A stretch of DNA of 64,000 nucleotides from JACMLD01 sp039919885 (lineage in GTDB: Bacteria > Bacteroidota > Bacteroidia > Chitinophagales > Chitinophagaceae): assembly GCA_039919885.1 (NCBI GenBank), contig JBDSEV010000008.1:12615-76614 (forward strand), given 5' to 3'. Below, piece by piece: positions 37,883 through 47,208 of the stretch. Both the position numbers and the translations under genes were made by a program. How positions within the stretch are numbered: the first letter of the stretch is position 1; every line of letters begins with the position of its first letter. The notes under the pieces were generated by a model. The model had not been told where the DNA came from and searched no databases. It worked only from the letters and a program-made list of their open reading frames with translations.

Positions 37883-38851
37883 ATGTCATTGAACAGAAAA
37901 GCATTTTTGCAGCAATCAGTTTTCTCATCGCTTGCTTTGTCCGTACCCTGGAATTTTGGTGCCGATGAAACTCCCTTAGCACCTGCAGTTAAAAGAAAAT
38001 ATAAAATGCAGCTCAATGGCGGATTGATCGGTGTAAAGGCAGATCAGTCAGCGTTAATTGAATTAGCTTCCAAATATGGCTTTGAAGCGGTCGTTGCCCT
38101 GCCACAATATTTGCATGGTTTAACAACCGATCATTGGACGCTGCTGAAAGACAACATGAAAACTAAGAATTTGTCTTTTGGTATGGGTGAAACAAATGTG
38201 GAGTTCAGAAAAAGTGAAGAGATATTCAAAAAATCATTGGCCAGTTTGCCTGCCAAATGTGCCGTACTGCAGAAAGCAGGTGTTACGCGGTCCATGACTT
38301 GGATAATGTCTAACCACAGCGACTTGAATTACCTGCAGAATTTCCGGCTACATACCGCCCGGCTAAAAGAAGTTGCAGGTATTTTGAAAGATTACGACAT
38401 ACGATATGGGCTTGAGTATGTTGGTCCGAAATCGATTTGGGCGGCCAATAACTTTCCTTTTATTCATACCATGGCAGAGTTGCGTGAACTGATTGCAGCC
38501 ATCGGCCAATCAAATGTTGGTATTCATTTAGATACTGCACATTGGTTTACATCGGGAGAGGATTTGTCTGCTATACTTTCTTTAACCAACAATGATGTGG
38601 TGGGATGCGATTTGAATGATGCCATTAAAGGGTATGATCCTATTCAAAATCAACCTGGCTATCAGCGGGAATTACCGGCTGCTACTGGCGTTATTGATAC
38701 CAGGGGATTTTTGAATGCTTTAAAAACAATCGGATATGATGGCTTTGTGCAGGCAGAGCCTTTTAATGAAGAATTGAATAAACTGGATGATGAAGCAGCC
38801 GTGCAGAAAACTGCAGATGCTATGAAAAAGGCCGTGGCAATGGTTGACTAG
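37883..38851 (+). CDS. Exported sugar isomerase/epimerase-type TIM barrel
   Basis: 322 residues. N-terminal signal-like region MSLNRKAFLQQSVFSSLALS suggests export, although only one arginine is present before the hydrophobic part, so Sec rather than Tat. The barrel has a YGLEYVGP strand, IHLDTAHWF with a likely metal-binding Asp/His, and VQAEPF near the end. It is the same superfamily as the cytoplasmic protein at 36972, and the two genes are 35 bases apart. ATG at 37883 is preferred; an in-frame TTG two codons earlier is less likely. Function may be epimerisation or beta-elimination on an oxidised sugar. Confidence 0.85.
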   Translation: MSLNRKAFLQQSVFSSLALSVPWNFGADETPLAPAVKRKYKMQLNGGLIGVKADQSALIELASKYGFEAVVALPQYLHGLTTDHWTLLKDNMKTKNLSFGMGETNVEFRKSEEIFKKSLASLPAKCAVLQKAGVTRSMTWIMSNHSDLNYLQNFRLHTARLKEVAGILKDYDIRYGLEYVGPKSIWAANNFPFIHTMAELRELIAAIGQSNVGIHLDTAHWFTSGEDLSAILSLTNNDVVGCDLNDAIKGYDPIQNQPGYQRELPAATGVIDTRGFLNALKTIGYDGFVQAEPFNEELNKLDDEAAVQKTADAMKKAVAMVD

Positions 38852-38898
38852 TGGTTTTATGCAGCTATAATTCATTTTGATAACCCCAAAAATATCTC

Positions 38899-41800
38899 AT
38901 GAAGCGTTCTCTACGGATGATGGTGCTGGGTAGCATCGTTGCTGGATTTTTCACCTGTCTTTTTTACCTGACCGCCTGTAAAACGACTAATGAAAATTAT
39001 CGCGTACTGGTGTTCAGCAAAACGGAAGGTTACCGGCATGCCGCGGCCATTGCTGCCGGTCAAAATGCATTGTTTCAACTGGCTGCCATACATCATTTCA
39101 GTATTGACACAACAGAAGATGCCGGCCGGTTTAATGAAGACACACTAAAAAAATATAGCGCTGTTATACTGCTTGATATTTCCGGCGCTGTTTTTAATGA
39201 AGAACAACGGGTCAATTTTAAAAGATTTGTGCAAGCCGGCGGAGGGGTGCTGGCTATTCATGCGAGTGCAGATGCCGAGCGCGACTGGCCCTGGTACAAT
39301 AAACTGATTGGCGCTTATTTTGATACGCATCCACCGGTGCAAAATGGAATGTTTTATACGGCCGATAAAAATCATCCGGCCAATGCTTCAATTCCTGATT
39401 CCATACAACGCAGCGACGAATTTTATAATTTCCAGAGCGTTAGTCCGGACATTCATGTGCTGATGACGCTGGATGAAAAAACGTATACCGGTGGAAAAAT
39501 GGGCCTTGCACACCCGGCTGTATGGTGCCAGGAATTTGACGGCGGCCGCTCCTTTTACACTTCCTGGGGTCATTCAAAAGAAAGCTGGAAAGAACCTGTT
39601 TTTCTTCAACAGGTTTGGAATGGTTTGCACTGGATAACGGGTGAAAATGATCCGAAGCCGCTGGATTATTCAAAATCTTTGCCCGAAGCCAACCGTTTTG
39701 TAAGAACGGTTCTAATGACAAAAATGGATGAGCCCATCCAGATGGCGATACTAAAAAATGGAAATATTTTTGTTGCACAACGCCGCGGAACCATACTGTT
39801 GTATGATGCTAAAAATGATAAAAGTGAAAGTATAGGCACGATAAATACCCAGAGTGCTTATGAAGATGGCCTGCTTGGTATAGCAGCCGATCCTGCCTTC
39901 GATAAAAATAAATTTCTTTACGTGTTCTATGCTGCGCAGGCACCCCAGGATTCTGTAAGCGATTACCATATTTCCAGGTTTACCGTGAACGGTAACGGCC
40001 GGCTGGACATGGGTTCCGAGAAAGTGCTCATAAAAATTCCCCATAAAAACGCGGATGGTATCCACACCGGTGGAGGTATGATGTTTGATCCGCGGGGTAA
40101 TGGAAATCTTTTTATTACCGTTGGTGACAATACCAGTCCGCGTGCAACGCTGTATGCACCTATTGATGAAAGACCCGGCCGTGAAATATTCGATGCACAA
40201 CGCAGCGCGTCCAACAGCAACGATTTAAGGGGTAAAATTCTGCGGATACATCCTGAAGCCGATGGAACGTACACCATTCCGGATGGCAATCTTTTTAAAA
40301 AAGGAACCCCAAAAACATTGCCTGAAATTTATAGTATGGGTCACCGGCAACCGTGGCGACTTTCCATGGATACAAAGACAGGTTGGTTATACGAGGGTGA
40401 AGTGGGACCTGATGCATCGGTGGATTCTGTTAACCGTGGGCCAATGGCGTATGATGAATTTAACCAGATACGCGGGCCGGGTAATTTTGGCTGGCCTTAT
40501 TTCGGTGGTGATAATAAGCCGTATTATGAATATGATTTTGCTACGGGTGTTTCTGGTAAAGCTTTTGATCCTGCTAAGCCCGTCAACAACTCAAGATTAA
40601 ATACGGGGATCAGAGAATTGCCGCCTGCGCAAAAATCATTGGTCTGGTATTCCAATATTACTCCGAAAGAATTCCCATTATTGGGCCGTGGCGCGCGATG
40701 TGGTATCGGAGGTCCTTTTTACAGAAAAGCAGATTACCCGAATTCAAAAAATGCATTGCCCGATTACTATGACGGAAAATGGTTTGTAGGGGAATGGCTC
40801 CGCGACTGGATAATGGTGATTAGTATTGATGAGAAAGGTAATTATAAATCAATGGAACAGTTTCTGCCCGATGTGCCGGTAGCAGGTCCGATGGACATGC
40901 AGGTTGGTCCGGATGGCTGCTTGTATGTACTTGAATATGGAAAAGGCTGGTTCAGGCAAAACAATGATTCGAAATTGACCAAGTTCGAATTTAATTATAA
41001 TAATCGAAATCCTGTGCCGGTTATAAAGGCAAACCGCGTAAATGGGGCTATCCCTTTTCCGGTAACTTTTTCTTCTGCCGGCACACGCGATTATGATAAC
41101 GATTCAATCAAATATGAATGGAACGTTACATCGTCAGACCGCGAGAAAAGAACATACCGCGAAGCTAACCCAACTATCAACTTTGATAAAAATGGTCTAT
41201 ACACCATAACATTAACGGTAAAGGATTCAAAAGGCGGATCTGCAACAAAATCGATGGAGATTACCGCGGGTAATAGCGCACCGGAAGTAAAAATGGAATT
41301 GACCAAAGGAAACAAAACGTTTTTCTTTGACAGTACTGACGTCTGGTACCGCGTGCAGGTAAATGATAAGGAAGATGGAAGCCTTACCTCCGGTGCCATA
41401 CCGTCTGCAAACGTTTTTGTCAGCATGAATTATTCTGCGGAAGGTTTTAATTTCCCGGTGATAGGAGAACCTACAGCAGCGCAAAGGGGCATCGGAATAA
41501 AAGGTGGTATGATCATTAATTCAAATGATTGTTATCATTGTCACTCTATTAATTTAAAATCTGTTGGTCCAACTTTTACTGAAGTGGCAGAACGGTACAA
41601 AACAGATACTGGTGCAGAAAACCGGCTGGCTAAAAAAGTTATTAAAGGTGGCAATGGTGCCTGGGGAATGGTATCTATGTCTGCGCACCCGGAATTGTCG
41701 ATAGAAGACGCAAAGAAAATGCTCAGCTTTATCCTGAACCTTTCAAGACCTGCACCGTCCTCTATGCCGGTTACGGGAAAGCATACCATTAAACTACCGC

Positions 41801-42300
41801 CAAGGCTTAGCCCAAAAGGTATGTATGTATTGTATGCAGGCTATAAAGACAAAGGTGCTAATGGTGTTCCTGCAGTAATGGGGGAAGATGCCATTGTGCT
41901 AAGACCGCCCTGGGTACTTACTTCCAAAGCGGAATTAAAGAAAAATGCCACCAATGTTAAAGTGCCCAATCCCAAAGGCGAGATAGAGATATTGCCTGGC
42001 GGAGGTGCTTACATCGGGTATAAAAATATTGATCTTACCGGCATCAGTCAAATAGAAGTAACGGGTGAACAGATGAACGTTTTGGAAGTGCATATTGATT
42101 CAGCAAACGGCAGGTTAATTGGTGAAACCATACCGTTACCCGCTGGTGCTGCGATACTGCCCGATGATAAGGATATCAAAACTTATATACAACTTGAACC
42201 AATCAGCGGTGCACACAATATTTATTTTGTTACCAATGGAAAAGGATATTCTATTAAGAATTATATCAGGTTTATGAATAGTGATACCAAGAAAAAATAG
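38899..42300 (+). CDS. ThuA / PQQ-type sugar dehydrogenase / PKD / cytochrome c / CBM fusion lipoprotein
   Basis: 1133 residues. Lipobox LTAC with Cys27. Domains in order: ThuA (about 34-250, glutamine-amidotransferase-like fold of trehalose-utilisation proteins), glucose/sorbosone dehydrogenase beta-propeller (about 266-685, with GLLGIAADPAFDKNKFLYV, HTGGGMMFDP, SMGHRQPW), PKD (about 700-795), class I cytochrome c (haem motif Cys878-Tyr-His-Cys881-His882), and a C-terminal CBM6-like beta-sandwich (about 974-1130, IGYKNIDLTGISQIEV). It would oxidise a sugar outside the inner membrane and pass electrons to its own haem. Similar multi-domain proteins are known in Bacteroidota, but substrates are unknown. 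Strong evidence for domains; the reaction is inferred. Confidence 0.9.
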   Translation: MKRSLRMMVLGSIVAGFFTCLFYLTACKTTNENYRVLVFSKTEGYRHAAAIAAGQNALFQLAAIHHFSIDTTEDAGRFNEDTLKKYSAVILLDISGAVFNEEQRVNFKRFVQAGGGVLAIHASADAERDWPWYNKLIGAYFDTHPPVQNGMFYTADKNHPANASIPDSIQRSDEFYNFQSVSPDIHVLMTLDEKTYTGGKMGLAHPAVWCQEFDGGRSFYTSWGHSKESWKEPVFLQQVWNGLHWITGENDPKPLDYSKSLPEANRFVRTVLMTKMDEPIQMAILKNGNIFVAQRRGTILLYDAKNDKSESIGTINTQSAYEDGLLGIAADPAFDKNKFLYVFYAAQAPQDSVSDYHISRFTVNGNGRLDMGSEKVLIKIPHKNADGIHTGGGMMFDPRGNGNLFITVGDNTSPRATLYAPIDERPGREIFDAQRSASNSNDLRGKILRIHPEADGTYTIPDGNLFKKGTPKTLPEIYSMGHRQPWRLSMDTKTGWLYEGEVGPDASVDSVNRGPMAYDEFNQIRGPGNFGWPYFGGDNKPYYEYDFATGVSGKAFDPAKPVNNSRLNTGIRELPPAQKSLVWYSNITPKEFPLLGRGARCGIGGPFYRKADYPNSKNALPDYYDGKWFVGEWLRDWIMVISIDEKGNYKSMEQFLPDVPVAGPMDMQVGPDGCLYVLEYGKGWFRQNNDSKLTKFEFNYNNRNPVPVIKANRVNGAIPFPVTFSSAGTRDYDNDSIKYEWNVTSSDREKRTYREANPTINFDKNGLYTITLTVKDSKGGSATKSMEITAGNSAPEVKMELTKGNKTFFFDSTDVWYRVQVNDKEDGSLTSGAIPSANVFVSMNYSAEGFNFPVIGEPTAAQRGIGIKGGMIINSNDCYHCHSINLKSVGPTFTEVAERYKTDTGAENRLAKKVIKGGNGAWGMVSMSAHPELSIEDAKKMLSFILNLSRPAPSSMPVTGKHTIKLPPRLSPKGMYVLYAGYKDKGANGVPAVMGEDAIVLRPPWVLTSKAELKKNATNVKVPNPKGEIEILPGGGAYIGYKNIDLTGISQIEVTGEQMNVLEVHIDSANGRLIGETIPLPAGAAILPDDKDIKTYIQLEPISGAHNIYFVTNGKGYSIKNYIRFMNSDTKKK

Positions 42301-42316
42301 GTTGTTTAAAAGTACG

Positions 42317-43087
42317 ATGCTTGCAAATAAAAAAATAGTGGTGATAGGGGGTACGTCCGGCATGGGGTTATCGGCCGTGAACGCTTTTTCAACAGCCGGT
42401 GCCAGTGTGGTTGCGGTAGGTTTGAACGGAGAAGATGTGCCGCCGCAAGAAGATAAGAAAATAACTATTTTATACGGCGATGCAAGGCAGGGCAACACTG
42501 CAGTAGTTGCCATAGAGGAATGTTTGAGAATATACGGTGGTTTTGACGGGCTGTACCACGTAGCAGGTGGCAGCGGGCGATCTTTTGGAGATGGCCCATT
42601 GCACGAAATGAGTATCGATGGATGGAATAAAACAATCGAACTTAATCTAACCTCGGTTATGTTATCCAACCAGGCGGCAGTGAAAAGTTTCCTACACCAA
42701 AAACAAGGTGGTAGCATTTTAAATATGGGATCGGTGCTGGGTGTTTCTCCATCACCGCAATATTTTTCAACACATGCTTATGCGGCGGCAAAAGCGGCCA
42801 TCATTGGTTTTAGTAAATCCATTGCTGCATATTATGCAAAGCAGCATATACGCGTCAATGTAATTGCACCCGGATTGGTAGAAACGCCGATGGCAAAACG
42901 TGCCGCACAAAATGACTCCATCATGAAATTTATTGGTACCAAACAGCCGTTGGACGGTGGCCGCATCGGTAAAGCCAATGACCTTGACGGCGCGGCATGT
43001 TATTTCATGTCTGACGCCGCTGCCTTCGCTACCGGGCAAACGCTTTTTGTAGATGGCGGCTGGGGGATTACCGAAGGACAGTTTTAA
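42317..43087 (+). CDS. Short-chain dehydrogenase/reductase (SDR)
   Basis: 256 residues, classical SDR. NAD(P)-binding GGTSGMG near the N-terminus, then NMGSVLG with the catalytic Ser and YAAAKAA with the Tyr-x-x-x-Lys pair, and the closing FVDGGWGITEGQF. I use the ATG at 42317; the frame is open to 42281, which would overlap the fusion gene by 20 bases. Likely reduces or oxidises a keto-sugar or sugar-alcohol intermediate in the cytoplasm. It follows the oxidative fusion gene by 16 bases and precedes the ROK gene by 34, clearly within the operon. Confidence 0.92.
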   Translation: MLANKKIVVIGGTSGMGLSAVNAFSTAGASVVAVGLNGEDVPPQEDKKITILYGDARQGNTAVVAIEECLRIYGGFDGLYHVAGGSGRSFGDGPLHEMSIDGWNKTIELNLTSVMLSNQAAVKSFLHQKQGGSILNMGSVLGVSPSPQYFSTHAYAAAKAAIIGFSKSIAAYYAKQHIRVNVIAPGLVETPMAKRAAQNDSIMKFIGTKQPLDGGRIGKANDLDGAACYFMSDAAAFATGQTLFVDGGWGITEGQF

Positions 43088-43121
43088 TTAAATAAAGAAG
43101 CGTAATAATTATTAGGTATAG

Positions 43122-44045
43122 ATGAGTAAAGAAATATCCGCAATTGGCATTGACCTCGGAGGTACAAACATTAAAGGGGTACTGATAAATGCATCGGGTG
43201 ATATCATGAAGAGCCTGGTCATTGACACCAATAGTGCCGATAGTGATGTGGCCGATGGCAAACATTGGAAAAATGAAATTGTGGGTATGGTTGAGCAGTT
43301 GAAAGATGGTGTTGTAACCGTTGCTGCTATTGGTTTATCTGCCCCCGGTTTAAGTAATGATAGAAATTCGGCCATCGCACATATGCCAAAACGCTTGCAG
43401 GGATTGGAAAATTTTAAGTGGCAGGATCTTTTTAAGCATCCCGATGTACGTGTATTAAACGATGCACATGCGGCGCTGATGGCGGAAAGCAGCCTTGGGG
43501 CTGGCAAAGGAATTCAGAACCAGCTCATGCTTACACTGGGAACAGGTGTTGGCGGCGCCGTGATGATTGGAGGAAAGTTGTACCAGGGATTTTTGCAGCG
43601 GGCTGGTCATGTAGGGCATATGTCTTTGAATTCCGAAGGCGTTCCGGGCATACTTGATATTCCGGGCACCCTGGAAGAAGCTTTTGGTAACGCATCGGTT
43701 GCTAACAGAACAAACGGAAAGTTTAATTCCTGCAGAGAACTGGTGGAGGGGTATAATAAAGGAGATATCCTTGCTACTTATTTTTGGTTGAACGCAGTGC
43801 AGAAACTTTCACTTGCACTTGCATCACTTATCAATATTCTATCGCCTGAACTGATCATTTTGAGCGGCGGTATTACCAAGGCCGGTGAAAGTTTAATGGG
43901 TCCATTAACTGCTTTCATGGAGCGCTATGAGTGGCGGCCGGGTGGCATTCAGACGAAGATCTGCTTGTCTGCTTTCAATGAGTTTTCTGGCGCCGTAGGT
44001 GCGGCGCTGTATTCGTTAACCTGTAAAACAGAAACTAAGTGTTGA
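43122..44045 (+). CDS. ROK-family sugar kinase-like protein without zinc motif
   Basis: 307 residues. Actin-like sugar kinase: phosphate loop DLGGTNIK (11-18), catalytic Asp114 in LNDAHAA, GTGVGG (140-145). The sugar-binding EGH-type motif reads AGHVGH (161-166), with His163 where glucose-type ROK kinases have Glu. The normal CxCGxxGCxE zinc site is replaced by ILDIPGTLE (about 177-185), with all cysteines lost. Such Cys-less ROK proteins form a recognised minority, so substrate preference may differ from glucose. Its end overlaps the GTG start of the SIS gene by 7 bases. It would phosphorylate the released sugar in the cytoplasm. Confidence 0.88.
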   Translation: MSKEISAIGIDLGGTNIKGVLINASGDIMKSLVIDTNSADSDVADGKHWKNEIVGMVEQLKDGVVTVAAIGLSAPGLSNDRNSAIAHMPKRLQGLENFKWQDLFKHPDVRVLNDAHAALMAESSLGAGKGIQNQLMLTLGTGVGGAVMIGGKLYQGFLQRAGHVGHMSLNSEGVPGILDIPGTLEEAFGNASVANRTNGKFNSCRELVEGYNKGDILATYFWLNAVQKLSLALASLINILSPELIILSGGITKAGESLMGPLTAFMERYEWRPGGIQTKICLSAFNEFSGAVGAALYSLTCKTETKC

Positions 44046-44815
44046 ATAATTATTTAAACAAATGCCGGGGCATTATTGAGACGGTGGAAGCGCAGGCAGA
44101 TGCTATCCGGCAAGCTGCGTCCTGGTTCAGTGAAACAATACTGCTGGGCAGAATGGTGCATGTTTTTGGTTCCGGGCATAGCCGTATGATGGTAGAAGAA
44201 ATGTGGCCGCGGTACGGTTCCTTTCCGGGTTTCAATCCCATTGTTGAATTATCGCTTTCTTTTCATAACCTGGTAGTAGGGGCTAACGGTCAGCGACAAG
44301 CTATGTTTTTAGAAAATGTTTCCGGACTGGCAGAAAGAATCCTGCGGAATTTTGATTTAAGTGAACAGGATACAGCGCTGATCATTTCTTCCAGTGGTTG
44401 CAATGTGGTGCCGATTGAAATGGCAGCATTATTCCAGCAGAAAAAAATAAAAGTAGTGGCCATTGTTACCAAACAACACAGCGAACCCAGTATTTCCAAG
44501 CATGTTAACGGGAAGAAGCTGACTGATTTTGCTGATTTGGTCTTGGATACCGGAGCGCCCATCGGCGATGCCATGATAAAGATTCCCGGCCTGGATACAC
44601 CCGTTGCACCAGGCTCCACAGTGGGGGGGGCAATGTTGATTAACTGTATAAAAGCAGAATTGGCAAAATTGCTGACCGACGCCGGCCAGCCCCCAAAGGT
44701 ATTGTCGGCCGGCGTTGTAGTAGGTGCAGAAAAAGCAGTATCCTTATTTGAAAGTGCCTATGATGAACACGCCCACCGGTTAGCTAAACTTTATCAAAAC
44801 GTTGGTAACAAATGA
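44039..44815 (+). CDS. SIS-domain sugar-phosphate isomerase-like protein
   Basis: 258 residues. SIS fold with the phosphosugar loops VFGSGHSR (about 41-48) and ISSSGCNVVPIEMA (about 118-131). Members are aldose-ketose isomerases, deaminases or sensors of sugar phosphates. This type resembles the uncharacterised UPF0309/SIS_2 group. The start is GTG at 44039, overlapping the ROK stop; a TTG at 44042 sharing bases with that stop is an alternative. The end overlaps the next gene as ATGA. The tight coupling to the kinase implies it acts on the kinase product. Confidence 0.87.
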   Translation: MLNNYLNKCRGIIETVEAQADAIRQAASWFSETILLGRMVHVFGSGHSRMMVEEMWPRYGSFPGFNPIVELSLSFHNLVVGANGQRQAMFLENVSGLAERILRNFDLSEQDTALIISSSGCNVVPIEMAALFQQKKIKVVAIVTKQHSEPSISKHVNGKKLTDFADLVLDTGAPIGDAMIKIPGLDTPVAPGSTVGGAMLINCIKAELAKLLTDAGQPPKVLSAGVVVGAEKAVSLFESAYDEHAHRLAKLYQNVGNK

Positions 44816-46197
44816 GCAGACCGATTAATATCATCAATCACCTCCTGGTGCCGGTATTGGAAGAAACCGATATTCTGGTTATCGGCGGTGGTTCTGCCGG
44901 TTGTCTATCGGCGCTTGGCGCCCGCTGCAACGGCACGTATAAGGTGAGTTTGCTGGAGCGATATGGTTTTCTTGGCGGAACATCTACCCAAATGCTTGAT
45001 ACTTTCTATGGGTTCTTTAACCCTGGCAAAGCAGCGAAGAAAATTGTTGGCGGATTACCGGATACAATTGTAAACGAATTAAACAATACCGGCGATGTGT
45101 TTCTTCGTCCAAATACTTATGGTGCGGGTACCGGCGTCAACTATAACCCGGAAAGACTGAAACTGGTTTGGGATAATATGTTGATGAAAGCAGGTGTGAA
45201 TGTTTATCTGCACACCACGCTGGTTGACGTACGCGTTGAAGCGCATTACAGCGAGTGTATCGTGTGGCATAAAAGCGGCTTCTTTAAAATCCGTGCAAAA
45301 CGTATCATTGATGCCTCCGGCGACGCCGATTATTGCAAACTTGCCGGTATTCCATTTGAGCTGGCAGGAGAGAATGAGCCGGCCCAAAGCATGACTACTA
45401 CGTTCCGGATGTGCGGCGTTGACCTGAATAAATTTGAAGCGGAAGGCGGAAAAAAGATGTTGCAGAAAAAAATGAAAGATGCAATTAGCAATAGCAGCTA
45501 TGCACTTCCCCGTGCAGAGGGCTCGGCCCACGAGATGTGCCAGCCGGGATGCGTTTCTACCGTGGCCGTAAAAGTTTCGGGAAAAAATGCGCTGGACGTA
45601 GTACAAATGACGGAAGCAGAATCAGAGGGCCGCAGGCAATCTTTTATCTATGAAGATTTTTTCAGAACTGAAGTGCCAGGGTATGAAAATGCAAAAATAA
45701 TTGCACTGTCAAACCAGATTGGCGTAAGGGAAACCAGGCGGGTGTATGGAGAATACCGGCTAACCAAACAGGATTGTTTAACAGGCGCTATTCCGCCTGA
45801 TAGTGTTTTTTTATGTGGTGCGCCTATAGAAGACCATCGCAAAGGAACCAATGGTGAGGATGAAACGTTCTGGCAGTACATTCCGCAAAGTGGTGTATAC
45901 GGTGTTCCTTACGGCACCCTTGTTCCCATCTCATCAACAAATGTATGGGTAGTGGGCCGGTGCTTTTCCGCTACCCACGACGCACATGCATCCTGCCGGT
46001 CAATGGCGCAGACGATGTCTATGGGACAGGCAGCCGGAATAGCCGCGTCTTTGAGCCTTGAAAAAGATCAGAGCGCTGCGGCAGTTAATATTGGATTGTT
46101 GCAGGAAAGACTAAGAGGGCTGGGTGCTGTACTGGAAGTGCCGGCAATCAATGCAGATACCAGCAGGGGCGGCTGGACTAAGAACATCATACCATGA
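44812..46197 (+). CDS. FAD-dependent oxidoreductase (FAD_oxidored type)
   Basis: 461 residues. Rossmann FAD loop GGGSAG at 25-30 (ILVIGGGSAGCLSALGAR), then GGTSTQMLDTFYGFF, and a second nucleotide-contact region IIDASGDADYCKLAG. The late segment WVVGRCFSATHDAHASCRSM and MSMGQAAGIAAS closes the FAD site. No signal peptide, so cytoplasmic. This group is frequent in glycan and sugar-acid loci of Bacteroidota and Planctomycetota, with substrates largely unknown. Both ends overlap neighbours as ATGA, implying translational coupling with SIS and the phosphotriesterase-like gene. Confidence 0.88.
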   Translation: MSRPINIINHLLVPVLEETDILVIGGGSAGCLSALGARCNGTYKVSLLERYGFLGGTSTQMLDTFYGFFNPGKAAKKIVGGLPDTIVNELNNTGDVFLRPNTYGAGTGVNYNPERLKLVWDNMLMKAGVNVYLHTTLVDVRVEAHYSECIVWHKSGFFKIRAKRIIDASGDADYCKLAGIPFELAGENEPAQSMTTTFRMCGVDLNKFEAEGGKKMLQKKMKDAISNSSYALPRAEGSAHEMCQPGCVSTVAVKVSGKNALDVVQMTEAESEGRRQSFIYEDFFRTEVPGYENAKIIALSNQIGVRETRRVYGEYRLTKQDCLTGAIPPDSVFLCGAPIEDHRKGTNGEDETFWQYIPQSGVYGVPYGTLVPISSTNVWVVGRCFSATHDAHASCRSMAQTMSMGQAAGIAASLSLEKDQSAAAVNIGLLQERLRGLGAVLEVPAINADTSRGGWTKNIIP

Positions 46198-47150
46198 GCG
46201 AAAACAGTTTTATAAGAACAGTGTTGGGTGATATTCCTGCAACAGATATGGGGATATGCTATTCCCATGAACATATTATTATTGACGAGAGCTTCCCCAC
46301 CGTACAGAATGAATCATTCCTGTTGAATGATATGGAGAAGATTATTGAAGAACTAAAGGGTTTGTATACAGCGGGGGCACGCACTATGGTAGATACCATG
46401 CCCGCAGATGCAGGAAGAAACATAACCAAACTTGCCAGCATTTCCCAGCTTACCGGCATTCATATTGTGGCACCTACCGGTTTGCACCTGGAGCAATACT
46501 ATTTGCCCAATCACTGGCGCTATCGCTATACAGAAGACCAACTGACCCAATTATTTATTGATGATGTTATGATTGGAATTGATGAATTTGATTACAATGG
46601 TCCTTATGTAAAACGAACGCCACATAAGGCAGGCCTCATTAAACTGGCTACGGCAGATGAGCCCATTACAAAACACCAGGAGAAAATATTCAGGGCGGTA
46701 GTCGCAACGCATATTCAAACCGGCGTGCCAATACTTACCCATACTAATTTTGGAAAACATGCCATGGAGCAGGCTTTGCTGTTTCAACAGCTAGGCGCGG
46801 ATCTTTCCCATGTTGTTTTATCACATGTGGATCGCAATAAAGATATCCATTACCACCGGGAACTGCTGGGCACCGGTGTTCGTGTTGAATACGACAGTGC
46901 TTTCAGATGGCCTTCCACGGAGGAGAACTGGACCTACAAACTATTGGAAAATTTATTGCCAGAATTCCCTGACCAGATAACCGCTGGTATGGATGCCGCG
47001 AAATCCAGCTACTGGAAGTCTTATGGCGGGAAGCCAGGACTTGATTACCTGCTAACAACATTCAAAGAAGAACTTTCCGCAAGGGGGCTTAATAAATATT
47101 ATGATAAAGTATTTATCCGCAACCCGGCCAGCTTGTTCAGTTTCGGATAA
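46194..47150 (+). CDS. Phosphotriesterase-family metal hydrolase (probable lactonase)
   Basis: 318 residues, amidohydrolase superfamily. Metal ligands are all visible: His25-x-His27 (SHEHIII), bridging Lys150 (LIKLATADE), His183 (LTHTNFG), His211 (LSHVDRN), Asp267 (AGMDAAK). Characterised bacterial relatives in sugar operons open lactones, including phosphorylated furanose lactones, rather than cleave organophosphates. Coupled by ATGA overlap to the FAD oxidoreductase, which might generate the lactone, and to kinase and isomerase genes upstream. That pathway order is inference. No signal peptide. Confidence 0.92.
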   Translation: MSENSFIRTVLGDIPATDMGICYSHEHIIIDESFPTVQNESFLLNDMEKIIEELKGLYTAGARTMVDTMPADAGRNITKLASISQLTGIHIVAPTGLHLEQYYLPNHWRYRYTEDQLTQLFIDDVMIGIDEFDYNGPYVKRTPHKAGLIKLATADEPITKHQEKIFRAVVATHIQTGVPILTHTNFGKHAMEQALLFQQLGADLSHVVLSHVDRNKDIHYHRELLGTGVRVEYDSAFRWPSTEENWTYKLLENLLPEFPDQITAGMDAAKSSYWKSYGGKPGLDYLLTTFKEELSARGLNKYYDKVFIRNPASLFSFG

Positions 47151-47208
47151 GCCGTCGGTTTGCTGTTTTTGGTATTGACTATCTAAGGAGATCATTTAAG
47201 TTTTTTGT

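Noticed and set aside
39440..40289. Several minus-strand ORFs inside the ThuA fusion gene
   Set aside because: All antisense to clearly coding DNA with recognised domains.
45079..45606. 175-residue minus-strand ORF inside the FAD oxidoreductase gene
   Set aside because: Antisense shadow; no motif.
46194..47150. Organophosphate-degrading phosphotriesterase
   Set aside because: The metal site fits the superfamily, but gene context in a sugar locus favours a lactonase.
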